Of a stretch of DNA of 64,000 bases, positions 53,083 to 61,800 are shown in pieces. The translations under genes were made by a program, and so were the position numbers. The notes below the pieces were generated by a model. That model did no database searches. It was not told where the DNA came from and was given only the letters and a program-made list of their open reading frames with translations. How positions within the stretch are numbered: position 1 is the first letter of the stretch; each line of letters starts with the position of its first letter. This DNA is from RUG705 sp934101175. Its GTDB lineage: Bacteria > Bacillota_I > Bacilli_A > RF39 > UBA660. The DNA is taken from contig CAKOQC010000005.1 in assembly GCA_934101175.1 (NCBI GenBank), forward strand, positions 29,026 through 93,025, written 5' to 3'.

Positions 53083-53847
53083 ATGAAAAATGCAAAATTA
53101 AAAGAAAAATTTAAATCAATAGTTGAGAAAATAAAAAAATTCTTTAAAGTAAAGAAAAATAGAAATGTTGCAATTGCAATAGCTGCCATAATATTAACAG
53201 TAATAATTGTAGCTATTATTACTGATAAAGCAAGAAAAAATAGATTTGCTTTAAATACAATATATAATGTATATCCAGAAGAAGTAAGAGAATTATATTC
53301 TAATATTGTTGAGGTCTCTTGTAGTGGTGATTTACACTTAAATATTTCTTTAGACACAGGAAAAGTTGAACTAAAAGATATGGACAAAAACAATTTAATA
53401 GATTATATGTTTAGTAACTTAGATAAAAACAATATGCTAAGTAACAAAATGGAAAGCAACATTATAGAAAAAACAGCTTCAAAATTATTTTATGGCGATA
53501 TAAATCTTAAAGAATTAATTAATAATTATAACTATAATGGATATATATATAATGTTGATAAAAAAACAATTACTAGAAAAGAAGATACATGTAAAAGCGA
53601 TATGAACTATGTATCAGATTTATATGGATATTCATATAATGCAAATGAACTATCAGTTGATGTAAATATAGGATACCTTAAAGATGGCACATTGTATGAT
53701 TTGGCAGATACTAACCTAGGAGCTTATGATGGAGATGCTAAACAATTAAGAGAAATGTTCAAGAGTAGTTCTTTCTATCGTTTCAATTATGTATTAGACA
53801 ATAAAGTCTATAAATTAAAAAGTGTAGAATGGAATAGTAGAACATAA
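53083..53847 (+). CDS. hypothetical membrane-anchored protein
   Basis: I do not recognise this 254-residue protein. A very basic N-terminus is followed by one transmembrane helix at about 29-47 (VAIAIAAIILTVIIVAIIT). The rest should lie outside the membrane. It has two Cys (VSCSGD and DTCKSD) and Tyr/Asn-rich stretches around residues 147-160. TAGGATGG precedes the ATG. A terminator (53863-53896) follows, so it is monocistronic. Confidence 0.6.
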   Translation: MKNAKLKEKFKSIVEKIKKFFKVKKNRNVAIAIAAIILTVIIVAIITDKARKNRFALNTIYNVYPEEVRELYSNIVEVSCSGDLHLNISLDTGKVELKDMDKNNLIDYMFSNLDKNNMLSNKMESNIIEKTASKLFYGDINLKELINNYNYNGYIYNVDKKTITRKEDTCKSDMNYVSDLYGYSYNANELSVDVNIGYLKDGTLYDLADTNLGAYDGDAKQLREMFKSSSFYRFNYVLDNKVYKLKSVEWNSRT

Positions 53848-53862
53848 CAAATATAGTAAAAG

Positions 53863-53896
53863 AAAAGCAAAATTTTTAAAAAGTTTTGCTTTTTTA
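53863..53896 (+). terminator. Rho-independent terminator
   Basis: AAAAGCAAAA pairs with TTTTGCTTTT, then T's. Confidence 0.8.
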
Positions 53897-53951
53897 TATA
53901 TTTTATAACTATTTTTTGATATAATCTAACTATATAGATAAGGTGGTAAAT

Positions 53952-54752
53952 ATGAATAAAAAAACAGTGGTTATTACAGGAAGTGCCAGAGGACTTGGTT
54001 ATGAAATGGCAAAATGCTTCAGAAAAAAGAATTTTAATGTCGTTATAAGCGATCTTAATAAAAAAGATATTGATAAGTCAGTAAAAGAGTTAAAAAATAT
54101 TAAAGGTAAAGGAGATGTCTTAGGCATTGTCTGCAACATTACTCAAGATAAAGATATTATTAATTTAATAAAAAAGACCAAAGAGAAGTTTTCAAAGATT
54201 GACTTTTGGGTAAATAATGCTGGAATTAATCAAGCAGACAAGTTAATTTGGAATTTAGAGAGGAAAGAAATAGATGATATGATTGATGTCGATTTAAAAG
54301 GCACTATTATAGCATCGAAATATATAATGGAAGAAATGATAAAACAAAATAGTGGTGCCATATATACTGTTGAAGGCCATGGCAGTAACGATGCAGTTAT
54401 TCCAGGTTTATCAATATATGGAACCGCAAAAAGGGGAGTAACCTACTTTGTAAATGCTTTAGCCAAAGAAGCTGAAACAAGTAAATATGATATCATTATT
54501 GGAAAATTGGCTCCAGGAATTATGATTACAGATTTTCTAGTAAATGCCTATCGTGATAAAACAATGGAACTAAATGATAAATTTAGAAAAATATATAACA
54601 TTCTTGGAGATTATCCTGACGTTGTTGCGAAATTTTTAGTAGATAAAATGATAGCTAACACTAACAATAATGTAAGAATAAATTGGTTAACTAATAGAAA
54701 GGTAATCTGGAAGTTTCTCACTTATAGGTTTAAAAAAGCAAAAAAAATATAA
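53952..54752 (+). CDS. short-chain dehydrogenase/reductase
   Basis: This NAD(P)-dependent oxidoreductase of the SDR superfamily has 266 residues. It carries the cofactor motif TGSARGLG near the N-terminus, NNAG at about 89-92 and the catalytic pair in YGTAKRG. Before the Tyr lies VEGHGSNDAV, a pattern known from NYC1/NOL-like SDRs, but its substrate here cannot be inferred. A basic C-terminus (RFKKAKKI) may associate with the membrane. The ATG at 53952 is preferred (AAGGTGG upstream); a GTG at 53943 overlaps that site. Confidence 0.85.
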   Translation: MNKKTVVITGSARGLGYEMAKCFRKKNFNVVISDLNKKDIDKSVKELKNIKGKGDVLGIVCNITQDKDIINLIKKTKEKFSKIDFWVNNAGINQADKLIWNLERKEIDDMIDVDLKGTIIASKYIMEEMIKQNSGAIYTVEGHGSNDAVIPGLSIYGTAKRGVTYFVNALAKEAETSKYDIIIGKLAPGIMITDFLVNAYRDKTMELNDKFRKIYNILGDYPDVVAKFLVDKMIANTNNNVRINWLTNRKVIWKFLTYRFKKAKKI

Positions 54753-54762
54753 AATATAATAC

Positions 54763-54812
54763 AAAAAAGGCTTGTATTAAATGTACTACAAAACATTATA
54801 CAAGTCTTTTTA
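54763..54812. terminator. bidirectional terminator
   Basis: AAAAAGGCTTGTAT pairs with ATACAAGTCTTTTT (one mismatch), between the SDR gene (+) and clpB (-). Confidence 0.75.
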
Positions 54813-54825
54813 AAATATCTAAACA

Positions 54826-56940
54826 TTAAATAATTACAAATTTACTATCTATAACATCAATAGTAATAGTGCTATTAAATCTAATTTTATCTTCAATGAT
54901 ACTATTAGCAATCAAAGATTCAATATTCTTAACAATATATCTCTTAATAGGTCTAGCACCGAATGCTTCATCGTAAGAATTATCTATAATATAATCCTTA
55001 GCTTTATCAGTAAGTTTAATTTTTATTTGCTTGTCTGATAATCTAACCTCAATATCCTTAATCAAATTATTTACAATATGATAAATGTTATCTTTAGAAA
55101 GAGCATTGAAAGTAATAATTTCATCAATACGATTTAAAAACTCAGGTTTAAATGTACGGAAAAGCTCTTTATTTATTAATTCTTTAGCATTAGGTTCTTT
55201 ATTTAAAATATATTCACTTCCAAGATTTGATGTCATAATTATAATAGTATTTTTAAAATCAACAGTTCTACCTTGTGAATCAGTAATTCTTCCATCATCT
55301 AATATTTGTAATAAAATATTGAAAACATCCTTATGAGCTTTTTCAATTTCATCAAATAATACTATTGAATAAGGATTTCTTCTTACAGCTTCTGTTAATT
55401 GTCCACCTTCATCGTATCCAACATATCCTGGAGGAGCACCTACCAACCTAGAAACTGAATGACTCTCCATATATTCAGACATATCGATACGTACAATATG
55501 TCTAACATCATCAAAAAGTTCATATGCTAATGTTTTGGCAATTTCAGTTTTACCAACACCTGTAGGTCCTAAAAACATGAAAGAACCAATAGGTCTATTA
55601 GGGTCCTTGATGCCAGCTCTAGCACGAATGATGGCCTCTGAAATTAAATGAATTGCTTCATCTTGACCAATAACATGTTTTTTCATATTATTCTCTAAAT
55701 TTAATAATTTATCTCTTTCTGTACCAACAAGTTTAGTAACTGGAATATTTGTCCACTTAGATATAATATTAGCAATAGATTCTTCATCTACAGTATTACT
55801 CAAAAGTGATGAATTCTGATTATTGAATTTTAATGTTGCTAATTCTTCTTGAAGTTTAGGAATAGTACCATGCTTTAAAACGGCTGCCTTTTCATAATCA
55901 TAATCAGCTTCTGCTAATTCTAAGTTATGTGTTGCTGTCTCTAATTCTTTCTGTTTATCCTTAATTCTAACACTGAGATTTTTCTCTTCATTCCATTTAT
56001 CTCTAAGTATACTTTCTTCTTCTTTTAAAGAAGCTAATTTCTTATTAATTTCTTCAGTTCTTTTTAAAGAAATTTCATCTTTTTCCTTTTTTAAGGACTC
56101 TTTTTCTATTTCTAATGTCATAATCTCTCTTGTTAAATAATCTAATTTAACAGGAACAGATTCCATTTGTACCTTAATAGTAGCACATGCTTCATCAACT
56201 AAATCAATAGCTTTATCTGGTAAAAATCTATCAGTAATATATCTATTGGCCAAATTAGCTGCAGTTACTAAAGCGGCATCTTTAATGGTAACACCATGAA
56301 ATACTTCAAATCTAGATTTAAGTCCCCTTAGTATTGCAATCGTATCACTAACACTAGGTTCAGAAACTAATACTTTTTGAAATCTTCTTTCCAAAGCACC
56401 ATCTTTTTCAATATATTTACGATATTCATTAAGTGTAGTAGCACCAATACATAAGATTTCGCCACGTGCAAGCATAGGCTTTAACAAATTGCCTGCATCC
56501 ATTGCTCCTTCCATTGCACCAGCACCAACAAGTAAATGAATTTCATCAATAAATAAAATAATTTTACCATCAGAGTCTTTAATTTCTTTTAAAACTGCTT
56601 TTAGTCTTTCCTCAAATTCACCACGATATTTTGCTCCAGCTATTAAAGCTCCCATATCAAGGGACCAAATAGTTTTACCTTTAAGATTATTTGGCACATC
56701 TCCTTTAATAATACGTGCAGCAAGTCCTTCTATAATAGCAGTCTTACCAACACCAGGAGCTCCTACTAAAACGGGATTGTTCTTGGTTTTTCTAGATAAT
56801 ATTCTAGTAATATTACGAATTTCTTCATCACGGCCAATAACAGGATCAATTTTGCCTTCTTTTGCTTCAACAGTCACGTCACGACCATATTTTTCTAAAA
56901 CATTTTGCAAGTTTTCTTCAAACGGATTTTGATTATTCAT
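54826..56940 (-). CDS. clpB: ClpB-type disaggregase lacking the N-terminal domain
   Basis: This Hsp100 AAA+ machine rescues aggregated proteins with DnaK. The protein is 704 residues, against about 860 for full ClpB. It begins just before the first AAA+ domain (GAPGVGKTAIIEG, ILFIDEIH, arginine finger in LERRFQKV). The coiled-coil middle domain (about 265-385) and second AAA+ domain (GPTGVGKTEIAKTLA, IVLFDEIEKAH) follow. The Clp_N double repeat is absent. The middle domain identifies it as ClpB rather than ClpC. No ClpP-docking IGF tripeptide is seen. The start used is the ATG at 56940. The promoter carries a CIRCE-like operator shared with divergent hsp20. Confidence 0.92.
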   Translation of the reverse strand: MNNQNPFEENLQNVLEKYGRDVTVEAKEGKIDPVIGRDEEIRNITRILSRKTKNNPVLVGAPGVGKTAIIEGLAARIIKGDVPNNLKGKTIWSLDMGALIAGAKYRGEFEERLKAVLKEIKDSDGKIILFIDEIHLLVGAGAMEGAMDAGNLLKPMLARGEILCIGATTLNEYRKYIEKDGALERRFQKVLVSEPSVSDTIAILRGLKSRFEVFHGVTIKDAALVTAANLANRYITDRFLPDKAIDLVDEACATIKVQMESVPVKLDYLTREIMTLEIEKESLKKEKDEISLKRTEEINKKLASLKEEESILRDKWNEEKNLSVRIKDKQKELETATHNLELAEADYDYEKAAVLKHGTIPKLQEELATLKFNNQNSSLLSNTVDEESIANIISKWTNIPVTKLVGTERDKLLNLENNMKKHVIGQDEAIHLISEAIIRARAGIKDPNRPIGSFMFLGPTGVGKTEIAKTLAYELFDDVRHIVRIDMSEYMESHSVSRLVGAPPGYVGYDEGGQLTEAVRRNPYSIVLFDEIEKAHKDVFNILLQILDDGRITDSQGRTVDFKNTIIIMTSNLGSEYILNKEPNAKELINKELFRTFKPEFLNRIDEIITFNALSKDNIYHIVNNLIKDIEVRLSDKQIKIKLTDKAKDYIIDNSYDEAFGARPIKRYIVKNIESLIANSIIEDKIRFNSTITIDVIDSKFVII

Positions 56941-56965
56941 ATCTCTCACATCCTTTCATTTATTA

Positions 56966-56993
56966 ATTATATCAGAAAATTAGCAATTGTCAA
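56966..56993 (-). promoter_or_regulatory. clpB promoter
   Basis: On the - strand, TTGACA (56993-56988), 16 bases, TATAAT (56971-56966). The -35 box lies inside the first CIRCE-like element, so a bound repressor would block it. Confidence 0.75.
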
Positions 56994-57006
56994 TATAGAT
57001 TGCTAA
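56980..57006. promoter_or_regulatory. CIRCE-like operator 1
   Basis: TTAGCAATT-N9-GATTGCTAA, a 27-base inverted repeat with the 9-9-9 spacing of CIRCE (TTAGCACTC-N9-GAGTGCTAA), the HrcA target. The inner bases differ from consensus. It overlaps the clpB -35 box. Confidence 0.75.
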
Positions 57007-57020
57007 AATTTTAAGAAAAA

Positions 57021-57047
57021 TTAGCAATTAATTAAAAAGATTGCTAA
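57021..57047. promoter_or_regulatory. CIRCE-like operator 2
   Basis: This is a second copy of the same element with identical arms and 9-9-9 spacing, 14 bases after the first. It ends eight bases before the hsp20 -35 box. Confidence 0.75.
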
Positions 57048-57054
57048 AAATGTA

Positions 57055-57082
57055 TTGACATTTAATAAAAGAGTGCTATAAT
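57055..57082 (+). promoter_or_regulatory. hsp20 promoter
   Basis: TTGACA (57055-57060), 16 bases, TGCTATAAT, an extended -10 with TATAAT at 57077-57082. GAGTGCTA overlapping the -10 matches the right half of the canonical CIRCE. Confidence 0.75.
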
Positions 57083-57106
57083 TATACTCGAAAGGATGTG
57101 GTAAAG

Positions 57107-57493
57107 ATGTTACCAAGTAGAATATTTTTTGATAATTTCTTAGATGAAATGGAACCTAAAAAGTTCGAGAAAGGAATGAAATGCGATATATATGAAGAAA
57201 AAGGTATGTATCATATTGTAATGGATGTTCCAGGATACAAAAAAGAGGATATCAAACTTGAATATGAAGATGGATATCTTAAAATTGTAGCTACTCATAA
57301 AGAAGAAGAAAAAGAAGGTAAAAAATATATGCGTAGAGAAAGAACATCATTAAGTAGATGTGAAAGATCCTTCTATTTAGGAGACCTTGATGAAAACAGA
57401 ATAAAAGCTGAATTTAAAGATGGTGTCTTAAAAGTTACCGTTCCTAAAATAAACGAAAAAGAACCAACTAAGAAAATAATAAACATAGACTAA
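57107..57493 (+). CDS. small heat shock protein, Hsp20 family
   Basis: This ATP-independent holdase chaperone keeps unfolding proteins soluble. The 128-residue protein has the alpha-crystallin domain from about residue 25 (CDIYEEKGMYHIVMDVPGYKKEDIKLEYEDGYLKIVA pattern) through AEFKDGVLKVTVPK, and a short tail ending KIINID, an I-x-I oligomerisation motif. The ATG at 57107 is used, with AAAGGA upstream. Divergent from clpB with shared operators, so both chaperones should be induced together by heat. Confidence 0.92.
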   Translation: MLPSRIFFDNFLDEMEPKKFEKGMKCDIYEEKGMYHIVMDVPGYKKEDIKLEYEDGYLKIVATHKEEEKEGKKYMRRERTSLSRCERSFYLGDLDENRIKAEFKDGVLKVTVPKINEKEPTKKIINID

Positions 57494-57512
57494 AAGATTA
57501 AAGTCGTAATAT

Positions 57513-57549
57513 AAATGTAGGCACACAAAAACATGTCTACATTTTTTTG
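57513..57549 (+). terminator. hsp20 terminator
   Basis: AAATGTAG (57513-57520) pairs with CTACATTT (57537-57544), then T's. Confidence 0.85.
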
Positions 57550-57605
57550 TATCTACTTTCTATTAATAAATTCAACCAAAAAATCTATGTTTTTTATACA
57601 AGATA

Positions 57606-57634
57606 TTGATATTAAAGAATATATATGATATAAT
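57606..57634 (+). promoter_or_regulatory. promoter of the WXG-like operon
   Basis: TTGATA (57606-57611), 17 bases, TATAAT (57629-57634). A small hairpin TAGTC-GAA-GACTA lies in the 5' leader near 57648. GGGAGGG precedes the first gene. Confidence 0.65.
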
Positions 57635-57708
57635 TCTAATTGTAGAAAGTAGTCGAAGACTAGCTAGATACACAAATATGATTCTATAAAAAGTAAGGGA
57701 GGGAAATT

Positions 57709-58314
57709 ATGAATCATAAAGTTCAAAATGTACAAAAATTATATGATGATTCAATGAATTTATATAACAAAGTTGTACGTGAAACTGCTGATAGTATAAT
57801 TGATAATTTAAAATCAGGTATCAGCACACTAAAAAATACTTGGGAAGGAAAAGATGCTGGCGTTCAAATTCAAAATGTTATTGAAGTTTGCAATGCCATG
57901 ATAGTTTTAAGAAATGCACTATGTCAATTGGCTCAAAATGCATCAGGAATTGCTGCAAATTACAGATCAATTCAAAATGCTAACAGAGCTAATTTAGAAG
58001 TTTTAACACCAATTAAATATGAAGAATCAGCACCAATGGAAAATTATACTGATTTAAGAGATACTATCAATATTAGTCAAGAAGCTATGAGTGGTAAAAA
58101 TAAAATAGATGCAGCTAATAATTCAATAGATGGATTTATCAGTAGTGTTCGTAGATCATGTGATGATATTATGAACAATTGGCAAATAGGTACTGGAAGA
58201 GAAGAAGCAAATGAAGCTTTTGGCGAATTCTTATCAAAATCAAATAAATATAAACAAACATTAAATTCTGTATCTTCAAGTATAACTGATGCGTTAAAGA
58301 ACTACTCAATGTAA
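57709..58314 (+). CDS. tandem WXG100-like helical protein
   Basis: This 201-residue all-helical protein looks like two WXG100 units joined. The first half has a W-x-G turn at W45-E-G47 (NTWEGKDAG) and the second a related turn at W158 (NNWQIGTGR), each between long helices. WXG100 proteins are substrates and partners of type VII (Esx) secretion; LXG toxins need similar small helical partners encoded just upstream. There is no signal peptide. It is the first gene of the operon that leads to the giant protein. Assignment by motif and context. Confidence 0.62.
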   Translation: MNHKVQNVQKLYDDSMNLYNKVVRETADSIIDNLKSGISTLKNTWEGKDAGVQIQNVIEVCNAMIVLRNALCQLAQNASGIAANYRSIQNANRANLEVLTPIKYEESAPMENYTDLRDTINISQEAMSGKNKIDAANNSIDGFISSVRRSCDDIMNNWQIGTGREEANEAFGEFLSKSNKYKQTLNSVSSSITDALKNYSM

Positions 58315-58326
58315 TAAGAAGAATAT

Positions 58327-58395
58327 AAGAAGTATGATAAATACTTCTTAATTCTTAAGAGGAGAAAAATATTTCTCTTTTTAAGAATTAAGAAG
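58327..58395 (+). promoter_or_regulatory. overlapping alternative hairpins between genes 1 and 2 of the operon
   Basis: Hairpin A pairs AAGAAGTAT (58327-58335) with ATACTTCTT (58341-58349). Hairpin B pairs CTTCTTAATTCTTAA (58344-58358) with TTAAGAATTAAGAAG (58381-58395), with GAGAAA/TTTCTC inside. A and B share bases 58344-58349 and cannot form together completely. The ribosome site GGGGGAG starts immediately after hairpin B. No T run follows, so this is not a simple terminator. It may set relative expression or RNA stability. Confidence 0.65.
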
Positions 58396-58407
58396 GGGGA
58401 GATAACT

Positions 58408-58851
58408 ATGAGTACGAGTGCAGCGGATATATCACGTTCAGCGGCTTTAGATGCTGCTATAAAAAGCTTAACAGCCTCATATGATGCTCAAATAGCAGAA
58501 ATTCAAGCAAAAATAGATGGCTACAAGGGCAAAATTGAAGCATATCGAAGAGTAATTCAAAAAGGAAAAGATAGTATTTATGTAATCATGGAGGCTGAAG
58601 ATTTATATTCTGATACCATCAGTAAAATGAATGATATAGTTATATGTGGAATGCCTTTTGATGGTGGCGATTTGACTCAAGATAAAATTATAATGGCCAA
58701 TATTAAAGCAAAAACACAAGAATTATGTTTTATAGGATACAAAAAAATTGCTGAATTAGAAGGATTAATAGCAGCCGCAGAAAAAGAAATTAAACAACTA
58801 AAAAACGAATTAGAACAGGCTATAGAGGAGCTTTATAAAAAATACGAATAG
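58408..58851 (+). CDS. small coiled-coil protein, possible type VII accessory (DUF5082/YwqH-like)
   Basis: This 147-residue helical protein has a coiled coil at about 25-58 (AQIAEIQAKIDGYKGKIEAYRR) and another at 120-147 (GLIAAAEKEIKQLKNELEQAIEELYKK). The shape is that of the small helical proteins found between WXG100 and LXG genes. No signal peptide or transmembrane segment. It sits 93 bases after the first gene and 32 before the giant one, with AAGGGGGAG before the ATG. Family assignment is tentative. Confidence 0.55.
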   Translation: MSTSAADISRSAALDAAIKSLTASYDAQIAEIQAKIDGYKGKIEAYRRVIQKGKDSIYVIMEAEDLYSDTISKMNDIVICGMPFDGGDLTQDKIIMANIKAKTQELCFIGYKKIAELEGLIAAAEKEIKQLKNELEQAIEELYKKYE

Positions 58852-58883
58852 CTAAAAGTAAATATATAAGGGTGTGGATTTGT

Positions 58884-61800
58884 ATGAAATGTCCAAAGTG
58901 TGGTAAGGAGATAATAAGCAACACCTTTTTCTCTGATGAGATACTGTCAAAATTATTTCAAGGAGAAGAAGTTATTGCTGATAATAATATAAAATTATCC
59001 TGTGAAAACGGTATAATTTCTTTAACATGCCCTTTTTGTAATGAAAAAATTAAAATTAGTCAAGAAGATTTACTTAAAGAATTAAAGCAAAATGATACTG
59101 AAAACAATTCAAACTCTGAAACAAGCACAGATCAAGAATTGCCAAATACAGGAACTACAGATACAGAAAATACAGAAATGAATGAAATAGAAGAACAAAA
59201 AAATGATGTAGATCCAAATTCGATGAATTACAGTTCTGATATTTTTATTCCTCAAGAATCGCAAATGTATTTAGGACGTGAACTATTAATAGAATGCATA
59301 TTAAGTGCTACCGAAATTTATAATAGTATATGTGCAGTAAGTACACAAATAGGAGATCTTGATTTTGATGGATTAGAAAGCTATTTTTTAGATGAAGGCG
59401 AAGCAATTGCTGAAAGTAAAAAAATTGCTTATGATCCTTGCTATGCAGAACAAACTCTTAATAGACTTAATAACGTAATCGAACAACTTGGTGGACTAGA
59501 TGAAGATGCCGCAATAGAAGGATTGTTTACTGAAGATGATGAAGGTAATGTATTATTTAAAGGAAACTTATTAGATTTAGATTTATTTAAAACCACTTCA
59601 TTATTTGAAAAGATAAAATCCAATTTGGAAAACAGAAAAGATGGCATTGCCGGAAATTCAAAACTCGAAAACATTTTGTCTTATGTTGGAGAAACTCTTG
59701 ATACAGCTTTGGTTCCTTCAGCAGAAATGACACTTGCGGGAATGACTCACCGAACAAAGCGTGAACAAGAATTATATGACAAATATTATGGTGAAATGGA
59801 AAAACGAATTGTTGGAGATAATGATAAAAAAGATAATAACAAAGATGGAGATTCAGACAAAGATATAACAATTAACAAAAATGTTAGCAATGAATATCTA
59901 AAAGTATTTGGCATTCTCTCATTAGATAGAGCTAGTGAAGAAGATGATTATGCTTCTGCTGAAAATGCAATGACCTATTTAGCAGCGAGACAGGAAGAAA
60001 TATTAAAAAATTTTGAAGCAGGAAAGGCCACAGAAGCTGAACTTGCCGAAATTACATCAATGAATCTATCTTATAGTGCACAAGTTAGTCAAATCTATAG
60101 TCAGGAAACAACTAAGATTAATAATCAAATGCGTGCGAATGAAGCCAAAATGGAAACTATAGAAACTGCAGAAAGAGAAAAGGCTAAATCAAGAATAAAT
60201 AGTGAATCCTTAACAAAAAATCTTCTTGATTCAGAAAAATCGCAAATTTTAGAAAACACAATTGATTCTACATTAATGGCAAACCCAGAATATGCAAAAC
60301 TAGCTAAAGAGCAAGAAATACTACAAACAAGAATAAACAATTATAGAGATTATCAGGAAGTAACAGAGGACTTTAGAGATAAAACAATAATGAATACTCC
60401 TGAGTATCCAGAATTATCACAAAATAGAATAGCTTCACATGAAATCATAGCTAATAATGAATATGGAGCCGGTGGTGATAAATTCAAAGACGATGTTGTA
60501 TATAAGGATAAAGATGGCAATGTTATAAAAGATGTATCCTCATACGAAGCTGCGTTATATTATGCAGAAAATGATTTAAGTGTACCAGCTGATGTAAATG
60601 ATGCCAATAATATCAAACAATTAGTTAAAGGATTCAAAGAAGAATATATGACACTAGAAGATTTTGGTACATGTAATTTTTATCTAAATCTTGCATTAAG
60701 AAATAAAGAATTAGATAAAGAAGCCAGAAATAACGAGGCTAAAGCCAGATCTCTAGAAGAACGTAAAGATTATGTTTCTGATGAAGAATTAGAAGATGCC
60801 TATGGATTAAGTCATCAGCAAAATCCATATGGTTCACTATACCAAGAATATATAAGAAGCATTGACATGAATTATGCTACTCAAATAATTGAAGATTGTT
60901 ATGATGACATAATGCGAGAAAAAGGGTATGCACATGCTGAACAAATAGAAAAAAGGATAAAAAATACCGAAGATGGTAGGGGTTTAATAGTGGCAACAGA
61001 AGGTCTTTGGGATGGTGTATGTACTTTTGGTGAAGGATTTGGTTATATTTTTCAAAATGTTGCAAGAAGAAGTGAAAGAGATTATAAAAATGAAAAATTA
61101 AATACTTATTTAATTGAAGAACAAGGAGAGGGATATCAATATTTATATGAATTTTCTAGTGTAATAGGTAACATGGCACCAGTTATGATTCCAAGTTTTA
61201 TACTAGGACCATTAGCTGGAATATATTTGGGACCTGCAGCTGGAATGTTTTTTGGACAAGCAACCGGAAGATTAGCTATGGGATTATCTGCTGGTGGAAA
61301 TGCCAAAAGAGATGCCCTATTTCAAGGACTAGATCCTGTTGAAGCCACATTTTATGGTATACTTAGTGGTTCTAGTGAAGTATTACTAGAAACATTCATT
61401 GGTGCTATTCCAGGGATAAGTAATATGAATGGCTTATTGGCAATTCCTGGAATAAAAGGATACTTAGCTAAAATGATCAGTGAAGGATCAGAAGAAGGCT
61501 TGCAAGAAATACTAGCCCCATTCTTATTAGCAACAGCTCAAGGATGGAAAAATGATGATGGTTCAGCTATTACATTCGAGGAAGTATGGAATTCCATAGA
61601 TGACGATGCCGTAAGAAAATCATTCATTTTTGGAGCTTTATCCGCTGGACTTCTAAATTCTCCTAAACTAGCTTTAGATACCGCTTCATATGTAAAAACT
61701 GGCGATGCCGGAACATTTTCCAATATCTTAAATATGAAAATACAAGAATTAATAGCAAAAGAAGGATTGACTCCAGAAAAAATGAGGGGATTAAATCTTC

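Noticed and set aside
52869..53393. - strand ORF of 174 codons
   Set aside because: It is antisense to the start of the 53083 gene, has a low-complexity Phe/Ile/Leu composition and no ribosome site.
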